Source: Chryseobacterium mulctrae (lineage in GTDB: Bacteria; Bacteroidota; Bacteroidia; Flavobacteriales; Weeksellaceae). Taken from it: a stretch of DNA of 64,000 bases. The stretch's first letter is position 1. The number at the start of each line of letters is the position of its first letter. The notes beneath the pieces were generated by a model that was not told where the DNA came from, ran no database searches, and saw only the letters and a program-made list of their open reading frames with translations. This document shows, one piece after another, positions 27,551-36,799 of the stretch. The DNA is taken from positions 3,605,001-3,669,000 of the forward strand of contig NZ_VAJL01000001.1 of the NCBI RefSeq assembly GCF_006175945.1, given 5' to 3'. The position numbers were made by a program, and so were the translations under genes.

Positions 27551-27895
27551 ATGAAGACTTTAGTTTTGGTTTTTACAGTTTTATCAACATTTGTTTTTGC
27601 TCAGCAAAAAAGAAATTTATCTTCAGATAATGACTCTTTGGCGGTAAAAAATGTAAATTCTATTCTAACCCATTCAAAAAAATCTTTTTCAAATTTAAAT
27701 TCAGATCTAAAGAGTTCATCAGAAGTGAATAAAAATTTAGACCAGCTTTTAATCAACACGATCAATTTCAATACGGTTATTAATAATCGTTCTGTAACTC
27801 CTACGGATGCAGGAACATTTTATAAACCGAGAGTTGATGCAATGGATATGCTTGGGAGAAAAGTTTTGAGTCTTCAGGTCTACAAATCAAAATAA
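27551..27895 (+). CDS. Small secreted protein, unknown function
   Basis: A 114-residue protein with a clean signal peptide (MKTLVLVFTVLSTFVFAQ, cut before QQK). The mature part is short, polar and Asn/Ser-rich (residues 20-85), and ends MDMLGRKVLSLQVYKSK. That ending resembles one beta-strand of T9SS sorting domains (LGRKV), but the rest of such a domain is missing. It lies between lpxA and efp with gaps of 16 and 20 bases, so it is probably co-transcribed. I do not recognise a family. Confidence 0.6.
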   Translation: MKTLVLVFTVLSTFVFAQQKRNLSSDNDSLAVKNVNSILTHSKKSFSNLNSDLKSSSEVNKNLDQLLINTINFNTVINNRSVTPTDAGTFYKPRVDAMDMLGRKVLSLQVYKSK

Positions 27896-27915
27896 AGAAA
27901 ATAATATAAAAATTA

Positions 27916-28479
27916 ATGGCAACAAGTAACGATATCAGAAAAGGTCTTTGCATCGAATTCAGCAATGATATTTTCAAAATTATTGAGTTTCTTCACGTAA
28001 AACCAGGGAAAGGCCCGGCTTTCGTAAGAACAAAAATGAAATCTGTAACGAACGGAAAAGTTCTTGATAACACTTTTTCTGCAGGTCACAAAATCGACGA
28101 AGTAAAAGTAATCACGAGAAAATTCCAGTATCTTTATGATGACGAGAATGGTTTCCACTTTATGAATAACGAAGATTTTTCTCAGCTATATTTAAACAAA
28201 GAAATGATCGAAAACTCAAACCTGATGAAAGCAGGTGAAGAAGTTACTATCATTTTGAAAGAGGCAGACGAAACTCCGCTTTCTGCTGAATTGCCACAGT
28301 CAGTTTATTTAGAAGTTATCGAAGCTGATCCGGGTGTGAAAGGAAACACTGCTACCAATGCCTTGAAAAACGCAATCGTTGAGACAGGAGCAAGAGTAAT
28401 GGTTCCTTTGTTCATCGAGCCGGGTGACAAAATCAAAGTGAGCACAGAAGACGGTTCTTACTTGGAAAGAGTAAAGTAA
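27916..28479 (+). CDS. efp: Translation elongation factor P
   Basis: A 187-residue EF-P, which rescues ribosomes stalled at polyproline. KOW-like domain I carries the loop VKPGKGPAF with Lys32 at the position that is modified in other bacteria, and domains II and III are complete (YLNKEMIEN, PLFIEPGDKIKV, DGSYLERVK). No EpmA/EpmB or EarP gene lies in the window, so the modification state is unknown. It continues the lipid A operon, with a terminator 18 bases after the stop. Confidence 0.97.
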   Translation: MATSNDIRKGLCIEFSNDIFKIIEFLHVKPGKGPAFVRTKMKSVTNGKVLDNTFSAGHKIDEVKVITRKFQYLYDDENGFHFMNNEDFSQLYLNKEMIENSNLMKAGEEVTIILKEADETPLSAELPQSVYLEVIEADPGVKGNTATNALKNAIVETGARVMVPLFIEPGDKIKVSTEDGSYLERVK

Positions 28480-28496
28480 GAATCTTACAATATCAT

Positions 28497-28536
28497 GAAG
28501 CTGGAAGATCATAACTTTCAGCTTTCATTTTTTTAT
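28497..28536 (+). terminator. Terminator after efp
   Basis: AAGCTGGAAG (28498-28507) and CTTTCAGCTT (28515-28524) form a stem with a seven-base loop, followed by a T-rich run. Confidence 0.7.
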
Positions 28537-28617
28537 GGCAGCAATTTCCGCCCTCCGTTCCCGCTTTTTTGCCTCCGCTTCGCTCCGCAAAAAGAGCTCC
28601 ACTCAGGTCGGGCTGCA
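28536..28617. repeat. GC-rich hairpin repeat with CCGCTTCGCTCC core, copy A
   Basis: The core TCCGCTTCGCTCC (28573-28585) is flanked by TTTTTTGC and GCAAAAA, which pair. The outer part has CCCGC on the left and TCGGGCT on the right. The stretch is far more GC-rich than its surroundings. A second element of the same design is at 53860-53948. Confidence 0.6.
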
Positions 28618-28686
28618 ATGTAAACAGAAAAATAAATTTTGTCAGAATATCAGATTTTGACCAAATTAATTCAAAAGATCATTAAA

Positions 28687-28719
28687 AACCGTGTCAAGGT
28701 TTCAAACTTTGACACGGTT
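28687..28719. repeat. Long hairpin in the leader of the second LpxD-like gene
   Basis: AACCGTGTCAAGG (28687-28699) pairs with CTTTGACACGGTT (28707-28719) over 13 pairs with one G-U, leaving a seven-base loop. No strong T run follows. It lies 28 bases before the ATG at 28747 and may be a weak terminator, an mRNA structure or another dispersed repeat. Confidence 0.55.
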
Positions 28720-28746
28720 GAAAATTTAAAAACATCATTTAAAAAT

Positions 28747-29649
28747 ATGACGTTTCATCAGCCACAAAAACTCAAAACAATTGCAGATCTTATCGGAGCA
28801 AAATTCATTGGCTCTGAAGATTTTGAAGTATTGGGAACCAACGAAATTCACAGAGTAAAATCTGGCGAAATTGTTTTCGTTAATCACCCAAAATACTACG
28901 ATAAAGCCATAAACTCTGCAGCAACCATTATCTTAATCGATAAAGAAGTAGAATGTCCGGAAGGTAAAGCGCTTTTAGTTTCAGACGATCCTTTCAGAGA
29001 TTTCAACAAAATAAATACGCATTTCACAAGAATTTATAACTTCACCGAAACGCTTCATGATGTAGAAATTGGCGAAGGAACAAAAATTCACCCTTCAGCA
29101 GTTTTAGGAAACAATATTACCATCGGAAAAAACACTTTAATTTTTCCAAACGTAGTGATTGGCGACAGAACGGTTATTGGTGATAATGTTGTCATTCAAT
29201 CGAACACTGTTTTGGGCGGCGATGCATTTTATTACAGGAAACTCAACGGAAATTTCGACCGTTTAATCTCTGTAGGAAATGTAATTATCGAAAATAATGT
29301 AGAAATCGGGAACAGTTGTACCATTGATAGGGGAGTTACAGATTCTACGATTATTGGTGAAGGTTCAGTTTTAGATAATCAGATTCAGATTGGTCACGAT
29401 ACCGTAATCGGTAAAAAATGCCTGATTGCTTCACAAGTTGGCGTTGCAGGATGTTGTATTATTGGCGATGAGGTAACTCTTTGGGGACAAGTTGGTATCG
29501 CTTCCGGAAATACCATCGAAGGCGGTTCTATAATTTTAGGCAAAACCGGTGTCAACAGAGACCTTAAAAAAGGAACTTACATCGGAATGTTTGCAGAAGA
29601 TTTTAAAACTTATCTTAAAAAAGAAGTGAAATTGAGAAGTCTTGAATAA
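28747..29649 (+). CDS. LpxD-like acyltransferase, second paralogue
   Basis: A 300-residue LpxD-family protein. It has the N-terminal uridine-binding-like domain ([32 protein letters not shown]) and a shorter left-handed beta-helix with [14 protein letters not shown] (the catalytic-type His) and the LGGDAFYYR turn in place of GGDGFGF. It is about 40 residues shorter than the LpxD at 24324 and lacks its C-terminal helix. An open frame reaches back to a TTG at 28639, but that crosses the hairpin and does not look like protein, so ATG 28747 is chosen. It could acylate a different amino sugar or act as an alternative LpxD. Confidence 0.82.
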   Translation: MTFHQPQKLKTIADLIGAKFIGSEDFEVLGTNEIHRVKSGEIVFVNHPKYYDKAINSAATIILIDKEVECPEGKALLVSDDPFRDFNKINTHFTRIYNFTETLHDVEIGEGTKIHPSAVLGNNITIGKNTLIFPNVVIGDRTVIGDNVVIQSNTVLGGDAFYYRKLNGNFDRLISVGNVIIENNVEIGNSCTIDRGVTDSTIIGEGSVLDNQIQIGHDTVIGKKCLIASQVGVAGCCIIGDEVTLWGQVGIASGNTIEGGSIILGKTGVNRDLKKGTYIGMFAEDFKTYLKKEVKLRSLE

Positions 29650-29689
29650 ACAAATTGCTCGGTTTTATCTAAAATCAAAGAAAAATAAG

Positions 29690-29697
29690 TAAATTTG
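29690..29697 (+). promoter_or_regulatory. Promoter -7 element before sucD
   Basis: TAAATTTG matches TAnnTTTG, 42 bases before the sucD ATG. Confidence 0.45.
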
Positions 29698-29739
29698 TGA
29701 GCATTAATAAAATTATAAATAAATTAAATAAATAATAAA

Positions 29740-30612
29740 ATGTCAATTTTAGTAAACAAAGATTCTAAAGTAATTGTACAAGGATTTACAGGTAACGAAG
29801 GTACTTTCCACGCAGGTCAGATGATCGAATACGGAACAAACGTAGTGGGTGGGGTTACTCCAGGAAAAGGAGGAAGTGAGCACTTAGGTAAGCCGGTATT
29901 TAACACTGTTGCTGATGCTGTATCAAAAGCTGGAGCCAACGTAAGTATTATTTTCGTACCACCTGCATTCGCTGCAGATGCTATTATGGAAGCTGCTGAA
30001 GCGGGTATTAAAGTGATCGTTTGTATTACAGAAGGTATTCCTGTTGCAGATATGGTAAAAGTAAAATCTTATATTGCGGACAAAGAGTGCAGATTGATCG
30101 GACCAAACTGTCCTGGAATCATCACTTCTGAAGAAGCTAAAATTGGTATTATGCCAGGTTTTGTTTTTAAAAAAGGTAAAGTAGGGATCGTTTCTAAGTC
30201 AGGAACTCTTACTTATGAAGCTGCTGATCAGGTTGTAAGAGCAGGTTACGGTATTTCTACTGCAATCGGAATTGGTGGTGACCCAATTATCGGAACTACA
30301 ACTAAAGAAGCGTTAGAATTATTCATCAATGATCCAGAAACTGAAGCAGTTGTAATGATCGGAGAAATCGGTGGTGGTCTTGAGGCTGAAGCTGCAAGAT
30401 GGTACAAAGCGAGTGGTTCTACAAAGCCGGTAGTAGGTTTCATCGCAGGACAAACTGCTCCTAAAGGAAGAACAATGGGTCACGCTGGTGCAATCGTTGG
30501 TGGTGATGAAGATACAGCTCAGGCAAAAATGGAAATCATGAGAGAAAACGGTATCAACGTTGTAGATTCTCCTGCTGATATTGGTGCTACTGTAGCAAAA
30601 ATCCTAGGATAA
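29740..30612 (+). CDS. sucD: Succinyl-CoA ligase alpha subunit
   Basis: A 290-residue citric-acid-cycle enzyme subunit that, with SucC, interconverts succinyl-CoA and succinate with NTP formation. The CoA-binding domain ([25 protein letters not shown]) is followed by the ligase domain with [17 protein letters not shown] and the phosphorylated His at residue 248 in GHAGAIVGG. The length is normal. sucC is not in the window, which is common in this group. The outer-membrane protein gene follows after 16 bases. Confidence 0.97.
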   Translation: MSILVNKDSKVIVQGFTGNEGTFHAGQMIEYGTNVVGGVTPGKGGSEHLGKPVFNTVADAVSKAGANVSIIFVPPAFAADAIMEAAEAGIKVIVCITEGIPVADMVKVKSYIADKECRLIGPNCPGIITSEEAKIGIMPGFVFKKGKVGIVSKSGTLTYEAADQVVRAGYGISTAIGIGGDPIIGTTTKEALELFINDPETEAVVMIGEIGGGLEAEAARWYKASGSTKPVVGFIAGQTAPKGRTMGHAGAIVGGDEDTAQAKMEIMRENGINVVDSPADIGATVAKILG

Positions 30613-30628
30613 GCTAAAAAAATATGAT

Positions 30629-31306
30629 ATGAAAAAAATTTTATTAACATCTGCATTGACCTTTTCTTTTTTATCGTTCGCACAAATCGATTTAAGAAGT
30701 ACAAGATTTGGTCTTACTGCGGGTGGAAACTATTCCAGAGTTAAAAACGCGCACAATCCTTCAGGAGCAAGATTTGCTTTTCAGGGCGGACTTTTAGCTT
30801 TAATTCCGATGGGTGGAGCAAATCAGTTTTATCTGCAACCTGAGGTTACATATTATGGAGCTGGAGAGTCAGGGAAAAATAAAGATTCAAAAGGAGCAGA
30901 TGGTTATAATGCAATGTATGCCAATAACTATTTAAGTGTTCCTATCTATTTTAAAGGATACTTTTCTGAAGCAGAATCAGAATTTTTTGGATTAATTGGT
31001 CCTAGATTTAATTTTTTGCTTAGTCAGAATGTAAAAAACGCTCCTGTAGGGAGACCTTATTACGATCCTGATGTAACAGATCCGAATTATCCTCAGATTA
31101 GTGGTAAAGCAAATAGTTTTAACTTTGCAATTGGCGCAGGAATAGGATATAGCTACAAAAGACAACTAGAATTAGCTATAAAATATGATTTAGGAATTTC
31201 AAATACTTATCCAAAGCTTATTGAAAGTTTTACTAAAGATCCTAATACTGCTAAAAAAAAATCTGAGCAGGTTCTCAGTGTAAGTTTAAGCTATATTTTT
31301 GAATAA
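30629..31306 (+). CDS. Outer-membrane beta-barrel (porin-like) protein
   Basis: A 225-residue protein with a signal peptide (MKKILLTSALTFSFLSFAQ) and amphipathic strands with alternating aromatics (RFGLTAGGNYSRV, FYLQPEVTYYG, LSVPIYFKGYF, ELAIKYDLGISN), ending VLSVSLSYIFE with a near-terminal Phe. This is the PorT/OMP_b-brl_2 type of small barrel common in Bacteroidota. No ligand or assembly role can be read. It is probably read through from sucD. Confidence 0.8.
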   Translation: MKKILLTSALTFSFLSFAQIDLRSTRFGLTAGGNYSRVKNAHNPSGARFAFQGGLLALIPMGGANQFYLQPEVTYYGAGESGKNKDSKGADGYNAMYANNYLSVPIYFKGYFSEAESEFFGLIGPRFNFLLSQNVKNAPVGRPYYDPDVTDPNYPQISGKANSFNFAIGAGIGYSYKRQLELAIKYDLGISNTYPKLIESFTKDPNTAKKKSEQVLSVSLSYIFE

Positions 31307-31324
31307 AATTTTTTGAATAAAATA

Positions 31325-31353
31325 AAATCCCAGAATTAAATTCTGGGATTTTT
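31325..31353. terminator. Two-way terminator
   Basis: AAATCCCAGAATT and AATTCTGGGATTT form a stem between the convergent genes ending at 31306 and 31378, with A/T runs on both sides. Confidence 0.85.
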
Positions 31354-31377
31354 GATTTTAACCAATGTCTATGAATC

Positions 31378-32277
31378 TTAGTTAATTGAAAATTTTTCTT
31401 CTTTGCAGTCAATATATAAAGAATTTTTAAGGAAGATTTTATTTCCTATCATTCCGGTCATTCCAGAAAGTTTCATCAGCATATATTGAGACTGTGAAAT
31501 TCCTTCAACGTAGGTTACTTCACGTAAAAGAAGCTCTTTGTTTTTAAATTTTATGATTTGATTAGACTTTGCAGTATAGCTTGTAAGTATTCTTTCCCAG
31601 GATTGTGCTTTTTCTACAACAGGTTTTGAATTTGGTAATTTTAATTTTTGCCAAGCGTTTTTATTGGTCAAAAGTTCATATGCACTTGTCCCTGAATCAT
31701 ATAAAAACTCCTCTTTTTTGCCATTTAAAATACCGGATATAATTATTTTTCTCTTTTTAAATTTGAAATCCAGCTTTGCGCTGCTGAAACTTTTGGGCTC
31801 TTTTAATATATTAAAAACGACATAATTTTCTTTAAAATTAATAATAGTTTTTTTCTGATCTAAAACATCACTTCCAATGGTTCCGATAATTTTAATAGAG
31901 TCTTTATCGTTGTTTTTGCTGATAGAAATTATTTTAAACCGATCAGAAGAAACTTCAGTATTCCCGACAGTAAATTGAGTTTTGATTTGGTTTTTATTTT
32001 TAAAAATGGCTAATGAATTTTGATAAAATATAGTATTGGGAGAACCTGTATCAAACTGCATAAAATAAGTGGTAGAATCATTTTTAAGATGAACAGGCAG
32101 AAGCATAACATTTTTATTTTCACCCAACCATTTTACGATCACTTTTCCGCTTTCATTTTTTACCGTTAAATAATTTTCTTCGGGACTGAATTTTTGGTCG
32201 AAATAAAAATAAAATCCAAGACAAAGAAGAGTTAAGATGAGTAAAAATGCTAAGACTGTTTTCTTTAAAATTTTCAT
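31378..32277 (-). CDS. Retropepsin-like aspartyl protease family protein
   Basis: A 299-residue protein with an N-terminal membrane anchor or signal (hydrophobic at about residues 8-27). Two aspartyl protease-type motifs are visible, FDTGSPNTIF (about 74-83) and YDSGTSAYELL in the second half, matching a two-lobed fold. IGTIGSDVLDQKKTIINF is the flap/strand pattern of bacterial retropepsins. It probably acts in the periplasm or on a membrane face. Proteolysis itself is not shown, as many such proteins have no known substrate. It lies downstream of the XRE gene but is separated by 86 bases. Confidence 0.65.
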   Translation of the reverse strand: MKILKKTVLAFLLILTLLCLGFYFYFDQKFSPEENYLTVKNESGKVIVKWLGENKNVMLLPVHLKNDSTTYFMQFDTGSPNTIFYQNSLAIFKNKNQIKTQFTVGNTEVSSDRFKIISISKNNDKDSIKIIGTIGSDVLDQKKTIINFKENYVVFNILKEPKSFSSAKLDFKFKKRKIIISGILNGKKEEFLYDSGTSAYELLTNKNAWQKLKLPNSKPVVEKAQSWERILTSYTAKSNQIIKFKNKELLLREVTYVEGISQSQYMLMKLSGMTGMIGNKIFLKNSLYIDCKEEKFSIN

Positions 32278-32363
32278 AAATTATTTTTATGCAAGGTTCC
32301 GTTTTAAAACTGAATTTTGCAATAAAAACGATACGTCAATTTTACGTCAATTCATTTTTTATT

Positions 32364-32900
32364 TTACAAGAAATTGAATTTCAGACTTGTATGTAAATCT
32401 TTATTTTTGTTTAAAGCAATTCCATTGATGATGATAGCAATTAATTTTAGGAATAAAAAAGTAATCAATACAATTAAGAAAACAGGAAATTTAACTGATA
32501 ATCCTTTTTGAAGAAACGGACTTGCAATTAAAAATAAAGACATTGTTACAGAAAGAATGATTTGAAGGGCAACAATGTTTCTTCCAAGTTGTTTGTTGTA
32601 AACATCCTGTGTGTTATAAGTAAATATAAGCGGGAAAATTATTCCTCCAAACGGAATAATTAAACCCAAAAGGGCAGAACTGTTAATCAGTTTTGCCCTT
32701 TCTATATTTTTATCTTCTTTTTCAATTAAATTTTCAGGTGTTGTATTTAAACTTTCAGCAAGTGCTTTCAGTGTAAAACCTTTAGGAATATTTCCTGCCT
32801 CAATTCTCTGGATGGTTCTTAACGAAAGACCTGCTTTTTCAGAAAGTTCCTTTTGAGTAAGTCTGTTTTTCTCCCTCAGTAATTGAATTTTATTTTTCAT
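32364..32900 (-). CDS. XRE-family regulator with membrane domain
   Basis: A 178-residue protein. Residues 1-60 form a helix-turn-helix of the XRE/Cro type (REKNRLTQKELSEKAGLSLR, then TIQRIEAGNIPKG). The C-terminal two-thirds has four hydrophobic segments (about 73-90, 108-124, 130-155), as in DUF4870-like proteins, so it is a membrane-tethered regulator. It starts 3 bases after the stop of the ABC permease gene, so it is the third gene of the ATPase/permease operon and may regulate it. Confidence 0.8.
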   Translation of the reverse strand: MKNKIQLLREKNRLTQKELSEKAGLSLRTIQRIEAGNIPKGFTLKALAESLNTTPENLIEKEDKNIERAKLINSSALLGLIIPFGGIIFPLIFTYNTQDVYNKQLGRNIVALQIILSVTMSLFLIASPFLQKGLSVKFPVFLIVLITFLFLKLIAIIINGIALNKNKDLHTSLKFNFL

Positions 32901-32903
32901 TTT

Positions 32904-34214
32904 TTACCCTCTGATCCACTTCCAGATCTCCTTCAAAGTCGCCTTGTTTCCATACATCAAAATTCCTACTCGATAAATTTTTCCGGCAAGGAAAATCATG
33001 AAAATAGTTGTTCCTAAAAGCAAACCAATCGACAAAGCAATCTGCCAAGCCGGAACTCCGAAAGGAATTCTTGCAACCATCGCAACAGGCGAAGTAAATG
33101 GAATAATCGACATCCAGAAACCAACCGGTCCGTCAGGATTATTAATCACAGAAATACTTCCATACATCCCTAATGTAAGTGGAAGAATGGCAAATAAAGT
33201 AAACTGCTGCGTTTCCGTTTCGTTGTCAACAGCTGAACCAATTGCAGCATAAACAGAACTATAAAACATATATCCTAAAAGGAAAAATATGATAAATACA
33301 AAAATAATCAATGGGAAATTTAGCTCTAATAAGCTGTGAGAAACCTGAGTTGCGATTTGTGCGATATCAAGTTTGCTCATCAGTTCTTCATTTCCTCCCG
33401 GAATGTTTTTCTGAAGTGAAGAAAATCCTGTGTTTAAAACCAAAGCTCCAGCTACAGACATGATAATCCATACAATAAACTGCGTTAAAGCAACCATGGT
33501 AACTCCCAAAATCTTTCCCATCATCAATTCAAAAGGTTTTACTGAAGATATGATGATTTCTACAACACGATTGTTTTTTTCCTCCAAAACACTTCGCATT
33601 ACACGAACTCCATAAATGATGATAAACATAAATGTTACATACATCAAAACCATGCTTAAAGCGCTTTTTACGCCAAATGCCAAATCTGAATCTTCTTTAT
33701 TATCTTCAGAAACGTTGATGGTTTTTAAAGTGAAACTTTTATCAAGATCAGCAAGTTGCGCTTCCTGAATTCCAAGTTGTTTTATTTTCTCTTTTTTAAT
33801 GACATTCGTAATGTCTGAAATAATTTGTTGTTTAGTATCAAAACCTATTTTGGTGTTTACAACCAATCGTGTGCTTTTCTCTAAATCATCAAAATTATTT
33901 TCTGATAAAGCCGGAAGAATTAAAATCCCGTCCAGAGTTTCATTACCTTTTAAGTTGTTAAGTTTAGATTGCTCTTCAGCAGAAGGAATAAATACATAAT
34001 TGATTTTTTCATCAGACTTCAGTTGTCCTTTAAAAAGCCCGCTGTTATCGACCACTTCAATCACATTGTGAGACTGATTGGCTTTAAACATCATTCCGAC
34101 AACCGCTCCAAAAGCAATAATCATTAGCGGCGCCAGTAAAGTGAGTATAACGAAGGATTTTTTCTTAACCTGCGTAAGAAATTCCCTTTTTGTAATTAAA
34201 AAAATATTGTTCAT
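32904..34214 (-). CDS. ABC-2 type transporter permease (NatB-like)
   Basis: A 436-residue permease with one N-terminal helix (about 21-41), a large outer domain (about 45-180) and five or six further helices, as in the ABC2_membrane_3/NatB family used in sodium or drug export. The conserved segment YGVRVMRSVLEEKNNRVVEIIISSVKPFELMMGKI is visible in parts (LEEKNNRVVEII, KPFELMMGKILG). Its start is 4 bases from the ATPase stop. The substrate cannot be read. Confidence 0.9.
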   Translation of the reverse strand: MNNIFLITKREFLTQVKKKSFVILTLLAPLMIIAFGAVVGMMFKANQSHNVIEVVDNSGLFKGQLKSDEKINYVFIPSAEEQSKLNNLKGNETLDGILILPALSENNFDDLEKSTRLVVNTKIGFDTKQQIISDITNVIKKEKIKQLGIQEAQLADLDKSFTLKTINVSEDNKEDSDLAFGVKSALSMVLMYVTFMFIIIYGVRVMRSVLEEKNNRVVEIIISSVKPFELMMGKILGVTMVALTQFIVWIIMSVAGALVLNTGFSSLQKNIPGGNEELMSKLDIAQIATQVSHSLLELNFPLIIFVFIIFFLLGYMFYSSVYAAIGSAVDNETETQQFTLFAILPLTLGMYGSISVINNPDGPVGFWMSIIPFTSPVAMVARIPFGVPAWQIALSIGLLLGTTIFMIFLAGKIYRVGILMYGNKATLKEIWKWIRG

Positions 34215-34218
34215 AAAA

Positions 34219-35130
34219 TTAAGAGTGATTGCTTACCGCATTGATAAATACTTCATTCATGCTCGGAATTCTTTCGTCGAAAGATCTTACTTTTCCTACA
34301 TTAACCAGATCTAAAAGGATATTGTTCTGATCTGCTTCATTTTTCAAATCAAAAGAAACCAGATTGTTTTCATGGGTCATGTTGAAAATTCCATATTTGT
34401 TTTTAAACTGATCAAACTGGTCATCGTTGACTTCAGATAAAGTAACTCCAAAAATATTTTTCTTGAATTTTTCGCGGACATCAAAAACTCTTCCGTCGAT
34501 TATTTTTTTAGAATTATTGATCAATGCAACATAATCACACATTTCTTCCACACTTTCCATTCTGTGGGTAGAAAGGATAATTGTAGTTCCGTTATTTTTA
34601 AGCTCGATAATCTGATCTTTAATTAAATTCGCATTCACCGGATCAAAACCTGAAAACGGTTCATCCAAAATTAAAAGATGGGGTCTGTGAAGAACGGTTA
34701 CAACGAACTGTATTTTCTGAGCCATTCCTTTTGAAAGTTCAGAGAGTTTTTTCTTCCACCATTGATCGATATTAAGTTTATCAAACCATTTTTTTGCTTC
34801 GTTCAGAGCATCATTTTTTGTCATTCCCTTCAGTTCTCCGAAGTAAAGAATCTGATCTCCAACGCTCATGTTTTTATAAAGACCGCGTTCTTCCGGCATA
34901 TAACCGATGTCTTTAATATGATTCGGATTCAGTTTTTCTCCGTTAATGAAAACGTTCCCAGAATCGGCTTGTGTAATCTGATTGATAATTCGGATGAAAG
35001 AAGTTTTTCCTGCTCCGTTTGGTCCTAGAAGACCGTAAATACTTCCTTTCGGAACGTGTATGCTAAAATCGTCTAATGCGGTTTTTTTTCCGGCATTGTA
35101 GGTTTTAGTAATTTGTTCAGCTTTTAGCAT
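34219..35130 (-). CDS. ABC transporter ATP-binding protein
   Basis: A 303-residue ATPase. Walker A is LLGPNGAGKTSFIRI (about residues 34-48), the signature is LSKGMAQKIQFV (slightly divergent: LSKGM for LSGGQ), Walker B is LLILDEPFSGFDP, and the H-loop is STHRMES. A DUF4162-type C-terminal extension (from about 215) is typical of the NatA group. It is the first gene of the three-gene operon on the minus strand, with the permease and XRE gene. Confidence 0.95.
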   Translation of the reverse strand: MLKAEQITKTYNAGKKTALDDFSIHVPKGSIYGLLGPNGAGKTSFIRIINQITQADSGNVFINGEKLNPNHIKDIGYMPEERGLYKNMSVGDQILYFGELKGMTKNDALNEAKKWFDKLNIDQWWKKKLSELSKGMAQKIQFVVTVLHRPHLLILDEPFSGFDPVNANLIKDQIIELKNNGTTIILSTHRMESVEEMCDYVALINNSKKIIDGRVFDVREKFKKNIFGVTLSEVNDDQFDQFKNKYGIFNMTHENNLVSFDLKNEADQNNILLDLVNVGKVRSFDERIPSMNEVFINAVSNHS

Positions 35131-35204
35131 TAAAATTGTTTTTACAATTAGTTATGAAATATCCCGAAAGTTACGGAATAATTGAAAAAAAATGTGCTAA
35201 AAGA

Positions 35205-35231
35205 AAAAATCCTGATGATTATCAGGATTTT
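35205..35231 (-). terminator. Terminator of the small T9SS-sorted protein gene's neighbourhood
   Basis: ATCCTGAT (35209-35216) and ATCAGGAT (35221-35228) with an A run on the plus strand, that is a T run for minus-strand transcripts. It lies just downstream of the gene ending at 35237. Confidence 0.75.
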
Positions 35232-35236
35232 GAATA

Positions 35237-35587
35237 TTATTGCTTTACTATTTGAGTAACTTTTTGTGTATTGTCGCTTAGAATATACCTGATAAGATAT
35301 TTTCCGGGTTTCAGTTTCTGAATATTAATCTCAGCATTGTTGCTGTTGATATTGTAACTCGCAACCTGAGTTCCCAATATAGAATAAAAAGAAACATTTT
35401 TAATTTTCAATGAAGAATCTTTCGCCTTCACCATCAAAAAATCTTTTGCAGGATTCGGATATGCTGTAAGCACACCGTCATCAGATTTCTGATTAGTGGA
35501 AGTCGGCTCTTTTATTTGTGCTTTCAAATTATCAGAAAACCCAATAGTAGCGCCAATAAATATAAATAAAGGTAAAAGTTTTTTCAT
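35237..35587 (-). CDS. Very short T9SS type A sorting-domain protein
   Basis: A 116-residue protein starting at ATG 35587 (the preceding codon is TTG). It has a signal peptide (about residues 1-24), a short linker (ISTNQKSDDG-like, about 15 residues) and then a complete T9SS C-terminal domain: LTAYPNPAKDFLMVKAKD, FYSILGTQVASY, INIQKLKPGKYLIRYI and a Lys/Gln end. The CTD makes up nearly all of the mature protein, so no cargo domain exists. It may be an anchor, a decoy or a remnant. Confidence 0.8.
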   Translation of the reverse strand: MKKLLPLFIFIGATIGFSDNLKAQIKEPTSTNQKSDDGVLTAYPNPAKDFLMVKAKDSSLKIKNVSFYSILGTQVASYNINSNNAEINIQKLKPGKYLIRYILSDNTQKVTQIVKQ

Positions 35588-35617
35588 CAACTATATATTT
35601 TGCTTAAATATTACTAA

Positions 35618-35625
35618 CAAAAATA
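35618..35625 (-). promoter_or_regulatory. Promoter -7 element of the small T9SS protein
   Basis: On the minus strand it reads TATTTTTG, a TAnnTTTG match 30 bases before the ATG. Confidence 0.4.
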
Positions 35626-35638
35626 ATAAATTCTATAA

Positions 35639-36697
<1,059 letters not shown>

Positions 36698-36714
36698 AAG
36701 TTTAAAATGATAAG

Positions 36715-36774
36715 TTATGAATTATGAGTTGGTCTCAAAGAAATCTTCGGTTTCGATCAACTCATAATTCATAA
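36715..36774. terminator. Large hairpin between hemB and the convergent gene
   Basis: TTATGAATTATGAGTTG (36715-36731) pairs perfectly with CAACTCATAATTCATAA (36758-36774); inside the loop GAAA and TTTC can pair again. The arms are AT-rich and followed by T-rich sequence, so it could end transcripts from both sides, or be a repeat. Confidence 0.6.
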
Positions 36775-36799
36775 TTTTTAACTCATAACTAAAAAAAGC

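Noticed and set aside
28639..28746. Longer 5' extension of the second LpxD-like gene (TTG at 28639)
   Set aside because: It runs through a long hairpin and a repeat-rich leader, and the encoded residues do not match LpxD. ATG 28747 gives the usual N-terminus.
30246..30443. Open frames opposite sucD and other strong genes
   Set aside because: They are reverse-frame shadows of well-supported coding sequence and have no protein-like features.
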